The notes: a model not told the origin generated them from the sequence alone. A stretch of DNA of 64,000 nucleotides from Tausonia pullulans (GCA_951802195.1 OX637634.1:186001-250000); one strand, 5' to 3'. Shown: positions 10,505-21,862, numbered from the stretch's first letter. Made by a program: numbers and translations.

Positions 10505-13500
10505 TTGTCCATCCACACCCAGATATCGGCTCACAGTCCTCCCATGCTCTCACCGGTCGATCGTTTTCCACTACCCTCCAACCCATTCCATTGCCTTTCC
10601 ACCGACGACATCCCCACGGCTTCCTTTCATGAGGAAGATCACGTCGTCCTGCCCCTCTCCATCGCCTTCGGATCCACCTCCTTCGACACATACGCACTGC
10701 TCGACAGCGGTGCCACATCCAACTTTATCGACTCGTCCCTTGTCGATAAGCACTCGGTTCCACTCGTGGTAAAGAACGCCCCTCGCGCCCTCGAGGTCGT
10801 CGACGGTCGCCCGATCGCATCGGGAGCCGTCACGCATCACACCTCTCCCCTGGCCCTCACCGTCCCTAGGCATCGACACACCGAATCCCTCTCTTTCGAC
10901 GTCACCTCCCTTGGCCACTATCCGATCATCCTCGGTATCCCCTGGCTCAAACGACACAATCCCTCGATCGACTGGCCAGCGCATTACCTCGTTTTCGACT
11001 CGCAGTACTGCCGGAGCTCCTGCCTCTCACGAGAAACCCCCACCATAGCCAAACCCCTCAGTCAAGTCCCACCATCGTCTTTCAACGAGGCTTCATCGCC
11101 CTCGTCCCCGCCCTTGTCCTTGTCCTCGCCCAAGCCCTCGTCCTCGCTCAGGTTCCAGTTCAAGTCCTCTTACTTGCCCGTCAGCCTGCGTCCACTCCTC
11201 CCTGCTGTCATCTCCGCCACCCGGTCTTCGCCTTACTTCTCCGTTATCCCGCCAACGGACCCGCTCGATCCCCCGGACCGCGAACCTTCGCCCTCGGAGG
11301 TCGACGTTCCCGCCATCGTCCCATCGGAGTACCACGCCTACCTCAAGGTTTTCGAGAAGTCCTCAGCCTCGGAACTACCCCCTCATCGGCCTTATGACCA
11401 TGCCATCACTCTCAAGGACAACACGCAGCCACCCTTCGGGCCAATCTATGGTCTCTCATCGGTCGAACTCGGCGCCCTTCGTGAGTTCCTCGATGAGAAC
11501 CTCGCCAAGGGCTTCATCGTCCCCTCGAAATCACCTGCCGCTGCTCCCATCCTTTTCGTCAAGAAGAAGGACAAATCTCTTCGCCTTTGCGTCGACTACC
11601 GCCGTCTCAATGCTATCACCATCAAGAATCGGTACCCGCTCCCACTCATCTCGGAATCCCTTGACCGGCTGGCCACTGCCAAGTTCTTCACCAAACTCGA
11701 CCTCCGAGGCGCCTACAACCTCGTTCGGATCGCCCCGGGTGATGAATGGAAGACTGCCTTCCGCTGTCGCTACGGGCTGTTCGAGTACAAGGTTATGCCC
11801 TTTGGGCTGACGAACGCACCAGCTACATTCCAGCACTTTATGAACGACACCCTCCGCGACCTCCTCGACATCTCCGTCATCGTCTATCTAGACGATATCC
11901 TCATATTTTCCCCCACCCTCGACACACATCGCCAACACGTTGCCACTGTCCTCGAGCGCCTCCTGACAGCGCGCCTCTGGGTCAAGCCGGAGAAGTGCGC
12001 CTTCCACCAGAACGAGGTCGATTTCCTCGGCAACATCGTCGGCGCTCAAGGCATCAAGATGGATCCCTCCAAGATCTCAGCTGTCACAGACTGGCCGGCA
12101 CCCACCTCGGTCAGACACATCCAGTCCTTCCTCGGATTCGCCAACTTCTGCCGCCGTTTCGTCCACCGGTTCTCAAAAGTCGTCGCCCCCATTACGTCCC
12201 TCCTCAAGAAAGGCGTCCCCTTCCACTTCGGACCAGATCAACTCGCCGCTTTCAAGACCCTCAAGTCCAAGTTCACCTCGTCTGCCGTCCTCACCGTCTT
12301 CGATCCCTCGCTTCCCCTCGTCCTCGAGACAGACTCATCCGATTTCGCTGTTGCCGGCGTTCTCTCGCAACGCGCCGTTGCCCCTCGCTCGCCACTCCGC
12401 CCGATCGCCTTCTACTCGCGCAAACTCAACCCGGCCGAACTCAACTACGAGATCCATGACAAGGAAATGTTGGCGATTATCGAGTGCCTCAAGGAGTGGC
12501 GCCACTACTGCGAAGGGCACCCTTCGCCTCTCACCATCTACACCGATCACGAGTCGCTCCAGTACTTTACCACCTCCAAAGCCCTCTCCCGCCGTGAGTC
12601 CCGCTGGGCCGAGTTTCTCTCTGGTTTCAACTTTGTCGTCGTCTACCGCCCCGGAGGACGCAATACCGTCGCCGATGGATGCCCTGTCGAGGCGACAGGA
12701 CCTTTCGGAGGGGAGTCGCCCTTCGGACCAGACACCAGGCGCCTTCTCAAGCCCAACCAGTACATCATTGCCGCCAACCTCAGATCCCATCCCTCGGCCG
12801 CTGCCGCTCCCCTCGATCAAGCTCCCCTCGATCAAGCTCCCCTCGATCAAGCTCCCCTCGATCAAACTTCCCTCGATATGATCGGCAACATCCCCGCGCT
12901 CTTCGGACCCGTTGACTCGGAACCTCCGGATCCCATTCCCGATCTCGATCCTCGCCCCAAGCTCCTTCCTCGTCTCCTCACCACACAACTCGCCGACCCA
13001 TCACTCGCCCCCCTCATTGACCTCCTCCGTCATCCGAATCGCCCTCGCTCTTCCGACAACGTCAAACCCCTCCAGGACCTCTCACTCCACCCTACAGACC
13101 TCCTTCTCTCGCGCGGCCTCGTCATCGTTCCGGACGATCACCAGCTACGCCTCGACCTCGTCCGCGCCTGCCACGAGCCTCGGCTCGCTGGGCACCTTGG
13201 CGCTCGCAAGACCCACGACCTCCTTCGACGCTCGTTCACTTTCCCCTCTGACCACACATTTGTCCAAACCTACACCTCCGGCTGCGACCTTTGCGTCCGC
13301 AACAAGACAAATCGGCGCGCACCCTTCGGCCTCCTTCAACCACTCCCGCCACCGACACGCCCTTGGACGATGATCTCCATGGACGGCATCGTCAAGCTTC
13401 CAACCTCCGACGGCCTCAACTGCATTCAAGTCTTCATCGATCGATTCACCAAGATAATTCGTCTCGTCCCGTATTGTGAAGCCGGTTTTGCGGCTCCCGA

Positions 13501-14885
13501 GCTCGCTCGGATGTACCTCGATGTTAGGATTGGCCCAAGGGTCAAGGGCGGAGGAGGATGAGTGAGGGGAGGGGCGTCGATGGAACAGTAGACTGAAGAG
13601 CTGGTAGTGACACAGGCTCGCTTGGGGTCTTGGGCAGGTTTATCGTATCCAAATGATAGTCAGAGTGTAGAGCAAAGGGTACGATGAACTAAGCGTCTTA
13701 TGGACTAAAGGGAAATAAACAAGGAGTGTGGGACAGTGTGGCTGAAGAGTGACCGAAGGTGCGGGAGCCAAGTAAGTAAGGGGGATCGATGTACGCAAGC
13801 GCGGAGCCAAGGTGGCGGGTCCGCGAGAACCTGACAGCAACATAGGCGCGGAGCCCATGTGATAAATCTGTGAGATCCTGACACTCGACCACGTCGTCCG
13901 GCATCACGGTTATCAGACAGACATCACCTCGGACCGCGGATCGACCTTCACCTCCGCTTTCTGGCGCTCCTTCCTCTCTCTCATCGGCACCGCCCCTCAT
14001 TTCACTACCGCCTTCCACCCCGCGACCAACGGCCAAACCGAGCGTGCTAACGCCGTCGTCGAGACCTTCCTTCGGATCATCTGCGACCACCATCAAGACG
14101 ACTGGGTCTCGCTCCTCTCCTCCTGCGAGTTCGCTCACAACAACTCGATAGCGGTCGCCACCCAGCACACGCCTTTCTTCGCCAACCACGGTTTCCACCC
14201 TCTATCGTCGTCCGACCTCCTTGCCGCCTCCAGCTCGCACAATCCCGCCGCCGATGCCACAGTTGCCAAGCTTCGCGCTCTTCATACCGAGATCCGAGAT
14301 CATATCCTCGCTGCCCAATGCTCTTACAAGACCTTCGTTGATCAATCCCGTCGTCCTACCACCTTTCCAGGGGAAGACGGCAAGGATCCTCCCCCTCCGA
14401 TCTTCAAGACCGGCGATCTCGTCTGGCTCAACCGTCGCAACATTACCACCGATCGGCCTTCGTTCAAACTCGATGTCAAGCACCTTGGCCCCTTTCGGAT
14501 CCTCCGTGTACTCTCGGACGTCTCCTTCGAGCTCAACTTGCCCTCCACAGTCCCGGTCCATCCTGTTTTCCACGCCTCGCTCCTCTTGCCACACGCCCCC
14601 GGACACCCCGGTCAACACCAGCCTGCCGCGCCTCCAGTCAACGCCGCCGACCCAGAGCTGTACGTAGTCGAACGCATCATCAAGATGGACGTCCGCGACG
14701 GCAAGCACTTCTACCTCGTTCACTGGCAAGGCTATCGCGACGAGGAGGACACATGGGAGTCGTACGATCACGTTGCTCATCTTCGCCTCCTCAAAGCCTT
14801 CCACCGCGCCCATCCTGACCTTCCCAAGCCATCGCATCGAATAATCCGTCGTCCTTCTCGCCGTCCTCGTTGCCGTAACCCCTAG
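10505..14885 (+). pseudogene. Chromovirus pol, unit 3, broken
   Basis: Pol of the third unit. The protease, RT and RNase H parts match unit 2. The integrase part is split by the nested LTR at 13522-13883 and resumes after it, with the chromodomain at about 14660-14810. Broken, with at least two breaks. Older sequence on the right than on the left. Fossil. Confidence 0.85.
13522..13883 (-). repeat. Nested solo LTR, inverted, with 5-bp target duplication
   Basis: Reads TGTTAGGATTGG...GATCCTGACA on the plus strand, the reverse complement of the array LTR ends. It is 362 bp long and closest in its middle to the 358-bp LTR at 14936. CTCGA flanks it on both sides (13517-13521 and 13884-13888), the 5-bp target duplication usual for Ty3/Gypsy integration. 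No internal region remains, so this is the product of LTR-LTR recombination after an independent insertion on the opposite strand. Confidence 0.92.
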
Positions 14886-14935
14886 CTCTCAAGTCGTTTG
14901 CCCTCTCAGGAGTTCGGGCCTTAGCCGGGGGCTCC

Positions 14936-15293
14936 TGTCAGGATCTTACGGGTTCACCACACAGGCTCTGCACCTATGTGGCTGCAGAATCTCGCGGACT
15001 TGCCACCTCGGCTCTGCGTCTGTGTAGCATCGCCCTTATTTGCTCGGCTTCCATATTTTCAACCTCTCTTCAGCCACACTGTCCCACACTCTTTGTTTTC
15101 TTACCCTTAGCCCATAAGACGCTCAGTTCATTGTACCTTTTGTTCTGCACTCTGACTATATTTGCATTCGACAAACCTGCCCAAAACATCGAAGCGAGCC
15201 TGTGTCACTGCCAGTACTTCAGTGTACTTATCCACCTACGCCCCTCTTCCCATCCATCCTCCTCAGTCCTTGACCCATGGGCCAATCCTAACA
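14936..15293 (+). repeat. Chromovirus LTR, 358-bp class, right end of array
   Basis: Starts TGTCAGGATCTTACGG and ends GCCAATCCTAACA. Termini match the 402-bp LTRs, but the first ~130 bp are a different version, shared with the nested solo LTR. It closes the array. The bases after it (CAGTTACTCC) are unrelated to the internal region. Confidence 0.88.
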
Positions 15294-15461
15294 CAGTTAC
15301 TCCCTTGCGTCCGCGGTATTCTCATTCTCGCACTCAATTTTTTGCAAGGCCTCAAAGGAATAAATCCTTCACCCAGTCAGTCCGTCATCATACTGGTCGT
15401 GTTCGAAGATCGTTCCGCGAATGTCGCTCAACCAACCCAATGCATCGAAGTGTGCCATGAT

Positions 15462-16972
15462 CTAGCCAGGCGTCTTGCCGGCGGCCGGGCTGGGGCCCGA
15501 CCCGCCAGATCCACCGGCAACCTTCCTCCGTTTTTTCCTTCCCGTCCCTGTTCGGCCATCCGCCGGACTTCCTCGCATCTTTGAACTCGGCGGTGGAGTC
15601 GGAACCCCAGGCGTTCCAAACCGCGAGGACCCTGGCCCGTACGAGAAGGGCGAGTTCGCCGCCGAGCCACTTCCGCCCAGATAGGAAGCTCGCGGTGTGT
15701 TGTTGCTTCCGGCCACAGCAATGTTTAATGTCTCCGATAATGGTGCGGCCGTAGACGAGGTGGAAAGCTGGGAGGGTACGCTTTGCAGTGTCGTCTGGAG
15801 GGCGAAAAGCAGCGACGAGGATGAGGACACAGTTGCTGATGAGCTTGTGGAAGGTGCGACGGGGTTTACGCGAGCCAGAGGGGCCGAGGGAGTGCCGGGA
15901 ATAGGAGAGTTAACCACTGTAGGAGCAGCAACAGCCGCCACCGTTGGCTCGGCCGCGGAGGACTCGGCTGCTGCTGCTGCAGAGGTGGAAGCCTCAAGGA
16001 CTGCCGAGCGAGAAAGTTTGGAGAAAATGAAGTTGGCCTGTAGGCGAGGGTGGAAGGGCGCAGCCGACGTGAGGGCGGAGCGCAGGAGTTGAAGGGATGT
16101 CTGTATCGACGACACTGCGGTGGTCTGTATCAGAGGGGAAGATCAGTCCGAGTGAGTTAAAGTCGATCGATGCCAGGAGCGAAAGAAAAAAAAGACACAG
16201 GCTCACCAGTCTTGAGGAGACGAGCGAGTGGAGATCACGAGCCTGAAAGATCTCATTATGAGAGATGTAGTAAGCGATGAGGGGTGTCGCTGTGTTGCGG
16301 GCAGCGTACGCGCCGACATCAGCTGAGGGAACATCAGGTCGGCTAAGAGGAGCCAATGACGGACGACGCACTGTCACTCGGACTGTGCCGCTCTCGCTTA
16401 TGAATGACGAAGAGATTTGGTGGAAGGGCATGCACGAGCGCAAACTCGATGCCTGTGAAGCGCCTGAAGAGCAACAGACACATCCGTTATCCAGCGGGGG
16501 TCAGGTCACGCGAGCCTCTACTTGACAACCCGTGCCTCGCTCTTCTGCTCACTTGAGCTCCTCGTCCGAATCCTCGACCGCCTCCCCCGTGTGCATGGTT
16601 TGCATCTTTAGCACTTGATTGGAAGACTGCTTGTCGAAGAAAAACGAATAGGAGAAGTAGTCGAGTCTGACGAACGAGGGGCCGAAACGGGTCGGTCGCG
16701 TCAGGCTTGGTCGCAACTCCAGGCGGGCCTGAGGGATGGGGGAGCAAGTAGCAGAATTGCATGCTAAACTGACGCATTCTTCTCTGTCAATGGTCCATTG
16801 GCCTAGGGGAGGACAGCAGATGTTGATCAGAGGGAGTCAGTAGGGCGTGACGCGTCGCCTCTTTCCGTCTCATCGGTCGGCGTGACTGATTGGCATAGAG
16901 GCTTACTGCGAGATACTCGTGCCAAATCCATGACCGATTCGCGACGTCGGTTGGTGGCTCCAGCTCAGCCAT
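15462..16972 (-). CDS. MED6: Mediator complex subunit 6
   Basis: Head-module subunit of Mediator, which links transcription factors to RNA polymerase II in the nucleus. Six exons close in phase: 16972-16907, 16802-16774, 16666-16553, 16463-16378, 16322-16207, 16124-15462, giving about 357 aa. The MED6 core is clear: ALDYFSYSFFFDKQSSN, then VLKMQTMH, FTGIEFALVHALPPNLFVI, HKRERHSPTD, TPLIAYYI, IFQARDLHSLVSSRL. These match the family's DYF..S.FYD, HaqeP.lFvI.K..R.SP, PLa.YYI and IYQAPDL..v..sRv blocks. The last ~180 residues are Ala/Ser/Pro-rich and end in a basic GRKKRRK stretch, probably disordered. The start has a short MAELEPP leader before the W-I-W-HEYL block. It is the first host gene after the retroelement array, only ~170 bp from its last LTR. 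Confidence 0.9.
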
Positions 16973-17375
16973 GTTGGAAGGAGAGAGACGGTGAATGGGT
17001 CGGATGGGCGTGTGGGTAGAGCTGGGGCGTTATGTGGCGTGAAGCCGTCGCGAGCCAACCCGGTCGCATGGTCCTCCACCCAATTTGACGCTATGAGATT
17101 GCGGTCGCCTCTCAGGTCTTCATAGAGGCAACTATAATTATGATTATTCACTACGGAATTCGAAGAAGCTTGAGTCCGACTCGATAGATCATCCGCCTGC
17201 CGCATACCTCCTCGACATCCTATCTGTTCCTGAAGGCATCTCGCATCTACCAGGGCAGGCGAAGAGGGGTCGGGAGATTCGTTCCGAGTACCTCTTTCGC
17301 ACTTGGGGATAAAACGGTTTCTCAACCTTGTCTCAACAGGAATGATTAAAGGAGGAGAAATGCAAGAGCGGCGGC
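16973..17375. other. Intergenic spacer, MED6 to SDR gene
   Basis: About 400 bp between the start of MED6 and the stop of the upstream gene, both on the minus strand. It would carry the MED6 promoter. I see no repeat, RNA gene or convincing ORF. Confidence 0.5.
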
Positions 17376-18694
17376 TCACTTTCCAATGCCAGACGGACCG
17401 AGAGGCGCCCAAAGCTGTCCCGTGTTCTCGAGCTTGAAGTCCTTGAGGAAGTCTGTTGAGCGGCGAATAGAGCTCAGCCATATGCTGTAAATACTGCTCA
17501 TATCACTGCCAGTAATGGATAATGCTCACCAAGGAAGGGCGGTGCAGCGTCGTCCGGCGTGATCGCTCCTCCGCTCTCATAGTAGTCTTCCATGCCACCA
17601 TCTTTCGTCATGTCCGTTCTGTGTTAATGCGCTTCCTCAGTGATCCAGCAGAGAAATAAGCCCGATGATGAGGGACTGACTTGAGAAAGCCACTGCAAAA
17701 AGAGCGAATACCGTCAGTACAGGCAAACTGAAGAACGACCGGAGTAAGAAAGATGATCATGACTGAAAATCTCTCCCACTCACGGATGTATCCCCACGAC
17801 AGTCACTCCTTTGTCCCGAAACTCGTAGCTCAAAAGCTTTACCATCATATTGCTCGCGGCCTTGGACCCATGGTGGCCGAACATGCCGCCTCCTTCGCTG
17901 GCTGTCCGAAGCTCGATGCTGCCGCCCTCCGAGGTGAGAATCGCGAATGTTGCCTTAGAGGAGAAGCATGACGACTTGGCGCTGCATGATTTATAGCGGT
18001 TCAGCAAGTAGATAGAGTTGCCACGGGCGGATATCGATCTCACAGGGCAGAGGCGATGAAGACGGGCGCGACTGCGCAGACCTGGCAAACTCTGTGTCAT
18101 TCTACGCTTTTAATGAAGTAATGATCAAAGAAGGGCGACGACGAACAGTGTACATGTCGATCTGATCCTTCCACTTGAGCTCGTCCGGGAAGGACTGGTT
18201 TCGAGACGATCAGCCAGGTAGTTGTTGAGGTCTCTTCCTTCGGACCAACCTCTGCCTTGAGCAGTCCAGCCACGAAGACTGTGTGCTCAACTTGCCGTCT
18301 CAATGTCATGTCCTCGTCACACTGGGCAGAACCTCGATGACGAACCACAAAGGTCAAGCTTGGCGCCTTTCAAGCTCTTGACGATCTGGGAGCCTGCCTC
18401 TTCCGCTCCGACATCGATACCGGTGAGAACCTCGACGCCCGCCGGGAACTGCCCCTCCTTGGGCTCCGAACGGATGGTTGCAAAGACCTTCGTGCCGCCT
18501 GAAGGATCAAGTCTTCGTCAGTGACTCCATCTTCTCAGCCTGGGAAGGGAGCGCTTCGAGGCGTGTCTCCCTCCCACCCTTCATAACTCGTCCAGCGAGG
18601 CGAGAGGACTGTTACGTTTGTTCAGCTCCTTGGTGAGAGCGAGACCGAGGCCGCGAGAAGCGCCGATAATGAGGGCGGTAGAGGGGGAGGGCAT
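17376..18694 (-). CDS. Short-chain dehydrogenase/reductase (C-factor-like)
   Basis: NAD(P)-dependent oxidoreductase of the classical SDR fold; substrate unknown. Nine exons join in phase from MPSPSTALIIGASRGLG to GPSGIGK-stop. Visible parts: the Rossmann glycine motif GASRGLG at residues 10-16, a V-F-V-A-G strand in place of the usual NNAG, ILTSEGGS (catalytic Ser region), GHHGSKAAS, and VGIHPGFLKTDMT after the active site. At the canonical Y-x3-K site the sequence reads HHGSK, so the tyrosine appears to be His. Exon 7 (17692-17681) is only 12 nt and encodes the GFL part of the conserved PGFLKTDM block. Longer frames upstream of 18694 have no homology, so the MPSPS start before the glycine motif was chosen. 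Likely cytosolic; no signal peptide seen. Confidence 0.85.
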
Positions 18695-19039
18695 GGTTGT
18701 GGTTGCAAGAGGGGAAAGGCTAGAAGTGAAAGCACGGGGGGGAAGGGGGGATCGGATCGCCTTGGGACACCCGACGGCAAGCGGCGACATCGGCCAAGAG
18801 CGAGCTTGCTCTGGGAATACACGTGAGACGTCATAGTTGGCTAGCAGCTGCCTGCAGCGGAGCGGGGATCTTTTGTCATGATGAAGCCCTTCCAAGCCCG
18901 AGAGAGAGAAAAAAAGCATAAAGACAAAAGAAAGAATAAAAAGAACTACCAAGGCTGCGGCTGACGGCCGATCCTTCATCCACACCAGTGCCTCTACACT
19001 CCCCCGTATCCACTTCTCCTTCACTGACTGAGCCTTTCC
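18695..19039. other. Intergenic spacer
   Basis: About 345 bp between two minus-strand genes. Pyrimidine-rich stretches on the minus strand near 18,900-18,950 fit a C/T-rich leader for the SDR gene. Nothing else seen. Confidence 0.4.
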
Positions 19040-21259
19040 TCAATTCGACGGCTTCCACCCCATCGTCGCAATCGGCGCACTCGCGGCACCTGTGATCGCC
19101 CCAGCTACCGCCGGCCCGGGCGAGAAGGCAAGTCCATGTAGGGCCGACGACGACTTGGACGGCACAAACTGAGCGCCCGACCGAGAAGTCCCCGTCGGGG
19201 CGGCGGTGCCCTCAAGGAGCGGTGCACTCTGGATTTGAGTAGACGAGCCAAAGATCGGGGCCTGCCTTGGAGGCTGTCCCAGCGTGGGCAATGAAGGGCG
19301 AGCCGGCAGGCCGCCATAAGGGCGAGGGCCGCTGAGCGGTGGCAATGCGCCATTTGTCGCCGGAGGCGGGCGAAGAGCAGGCTGCAGTTGAGGCGGACGC
19401 GAATTGATGAGGAGAGTAGCGTTGTCGCGGAGAGCGTACGGCCTTGAAGGCTCGAGGGTGCCTGGTCGGACATCCGAGGAGTCAAGCGAGTGAACGAGGG
19501 ATCGTAGGGCGTGGAGCTGTTTCGGCGAAGGGATAACGGCCGATGTGGACGAAACGGAGGCGGACGACAAACTCGGGCGAAGAGAGATGAGGTCGGTGAT
19601 GGATTTAGCCAGGCAATGAGCTTTGATGGTCGCCAAGAAAAAAAAGGGGGGGGGGGGGGGGGGGAGGGGAGTAATCAGCAAATTTGAACTGAAATTGAGT
19701 GAAAGCCTGGCGAGACCCACCGATCGCGTTTTCCTCCTCTCCGGGGAGCTGGTCGCCACGGCGGATGCGCTCTCTCTGAAGCTGTTGCAGGTGATCCATG
19801 GCCTGCCAATTCGCAGCGAGCTGCTTCTCTAAGGTTAGGCCACTGGTGTCGATGGCCCGGCGCTTACGTGTCAGAGGCAAATCGATCCCCCAAGAGGCGC
19901 TCTGGCAGTCGTCGCCAAAGGCTTCGGCTTTGACGAGGCGGGCTGATTCGGAGAAGGAGAGTGTCGCCGAAGACGAGTCATGTGAGGGGGCGAAGGAAGA
20001 GAAAGGTGACCGAGGGAAAAAATTGACTAGCGGAATAGAATGTGACGTCCTCATCAGGGCTCAAAGGACTGGGGCATTCATGCTACTGCGCCGCCTGTCA
20101 GTCACTCACCGGGAGTCCCATTGACCTTAGGCCGGGGCCTGGTCATCACTCTTCGCAAACGCACAGCCGAGCTCTCTCCAAGCGACGGATCGATGAGCCC
20201 TTTCTCTCTCTGGGAAGGGTGGATTTCAACGAGTTGAGCGTTCCCTGAGATGGTGAAGGATGATCAGTGCATGTTAGGGCCGAGCATTGCGGCGTCGCAA
20301 TTTGAAAGTCTGGCAGCTTACCAGCAGCAAGGACGTCCTCCTCTGCATCAATGGCGTTTGTGAAGTAAGTACCGCCTCCGCCCGAGAGGTGAACATTCGT
20401 CTGAGGAAGCCGTTGGTAGAGGGCGACCTTCCTGGGAGGCTCTGCAAAGCAAGAAACAGCGTTAAATTGCTGACCACAGCGGATTTCAGACATTCCACAG
20501 GACAAACCCTTGACTATCCCCTGACCAGATCGGTCCCGGCGGAGACCGTCGAGGATCAGCTTTACGCCGGTGGCAAATTCGCGAGCCTCCCTCTCGCCGG
20601 CAAAGGACGCGGGTTCCGCGAGCCCGGTTAGAGGCGGGACACAAGTCGAAGGGTCCGAGATGAGGTCGAGTGTCAACTGGTAAGTGAAGGGACGATCGAA
20701 TCAGTTTTCAGTAACCCCGTAAGCCTGGATGAGAATGACCCCACGAGAATAGCAGTCCACGTCGGCGGGGGGTTGGACAAAAGCAGAGCTGACAGGCTCT
20801 TGGTGCCATTTTGGGAGCCCGGCCTAGCGACAGGAAGCTCAAGGTATCGATGATCCTGATCCATGCTGCAACAAAAGTCTCGACGGTCGGATTAGCATGG
20901 ATGCGGAGAAACGAAGCAGGAAGAACCTGAAGCCACTCAGAGGGCAACGGAAGGCAGACTCACGCGCTAAGGAGATCCAGCAGCTGGTCTCTCTGTGCTT
21001 GATTGAGCCGCTCAAGTGCTCCGTTCGGGATGATCTTGTCTTGATTGTCCTCTTCGTCGAGGGCGGCCACTCCGTTAGCTGATGAGGACGCGCCAGACGC
21101 GCCCGCCGCGTCGACGCTACCCTCCGAATCGCGGGCGCGTTTCCGCTTGCCCTTGGCAGCCACGGAAGAGGCACTCGTCACGTCGAGAAGAGGGTCGGGC
21201 AGGGAGGCTGAATTCGAACGATTATCAAGAGCAGGCAGGTCAGTCTGTGAAATCAGCAT
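19040..21259 (-). CDS. Unrecognised 569-aa nuclear-type protein
   Basis: I do not recognise this gene. Seven exons close in phase: 21259-20964, 20865-20745, 20676-20526, 20441-20322, 20244-20110, 20026-19721, 19620-19040. The product has a basic KGKRKRARD stretch near residue 37 that could be a nuclear localisation signal, a predicted helical segment LERLNQAQRDQLLDLLSAM, a block PRKVALYQRLP followed by a Gly-rich GGGGTYFTNAI, then SPFSSFAPSHDSSSATLS, and a basic/amphipathic LPLTRKRRAIDTSG region. The tail is Pro/Ser-rich and disordered. The SSFAPSHDSS block faintly recalls the SYAPHYDS segment of BRD7/BRD9, but I find no bromodomain, so that link is weak. Intron 6 contains an 18-base C run followed by T's just before its 3' site. 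It is divergent from the UIM gene, sharing a ~600-bp promoter region. Confidence 0.65.
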
Positions 21260-21862
21260 AGAGGTCCAAGAGTGCTGTCGCGTAGTATGAGAGAGCAGAG
21301 AGGGGCCAGGGCAAGGGCAAGGGCAAGATAGAGAACGACGGCTGGGCAACGGAGAGATAAAGGGGCTGCGCGACGGTGGATGAAGTATCAGGAAAGACAG
21401 AAAACGGATGGACTCACGCATAGGGGAGAAAAGGCTGATGCAGAAGGTGAGAGACGGCGCGTCACAGGAGTCGTGTCGGACGTCAAGTCGACGAAGCAGC
21501 TGGGACGAGCGAATACGGCTGAGGGATTCGACGGGCCAAGAAGGACGGGGCAAGCTCGCTTTCTGGGTCGGGCGAGTTGGGCTAGGCTGGGCTACAGCGG
21601 GCGGGTGACGATGGGAGGATGAATGGATCGATGGATCGATGCCGAGGGAGAACGGGGAACGCGCAAGCGAAGAAGAGAGAGGGGGAGTGACGGCGAGTTC
21701 GTTGAGGGAGGGGAGTCGGTTGGGTCGCGATGATGAGGCGAGAGGGACGAGGGAGACCGCGCCTTGAAACGGACCCGACCCTTGGCAACGCCGGCGCGTC
21801 TCCCCGTCCGCCAGTTGGACCGACCTAGCTCGTTATCGTCTCATGACCACCACCCTCTTTCC
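21260..21862. promoter_or_regulatory. Shared divergent promoter region
   Basis: About 600 bp between two head-to-head genes (minus-strand gene starting at 21259 and plus-strand gene starting at 21863). It must hold both promoters if the starts are right. Short GGATCGATGGATCGATG repeats occur near 21,625-21,645. No specific factor site is claimed. Confidence 0.4.

Larger units (their letters stand above)
10017..15293 (+). mobile_element. Ty3/Gypsy chromovirus, array unit 3 (hybrid, broken)
   Basis: Left LTR 10017-10418 (402-bp class) and right LTR 14936-15293 (358 bp, different middle). From the left LTR to about 12,490 the sequence matches unit 2. Beyond that it is the same family but clearly diverged, with extra short tandem copies of an 11-12-bp motif near 12,810-12,870. 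An inverted solo LTR sits in the integrase part. The unit is broken, with at least two breaks in pol. The two differing LTRs mean it is not a simple single insertion. The array ends here; host sequence follows from 15294. Confidence 0.88.

Noticed and set aside
18695-19024. N-terminal extension of the SDR gene
   Set aside because: Longer frame adds a hydrophobic stretch unrelated to the family; the SDR glycine motif sits at the right distance from the 18694 start.
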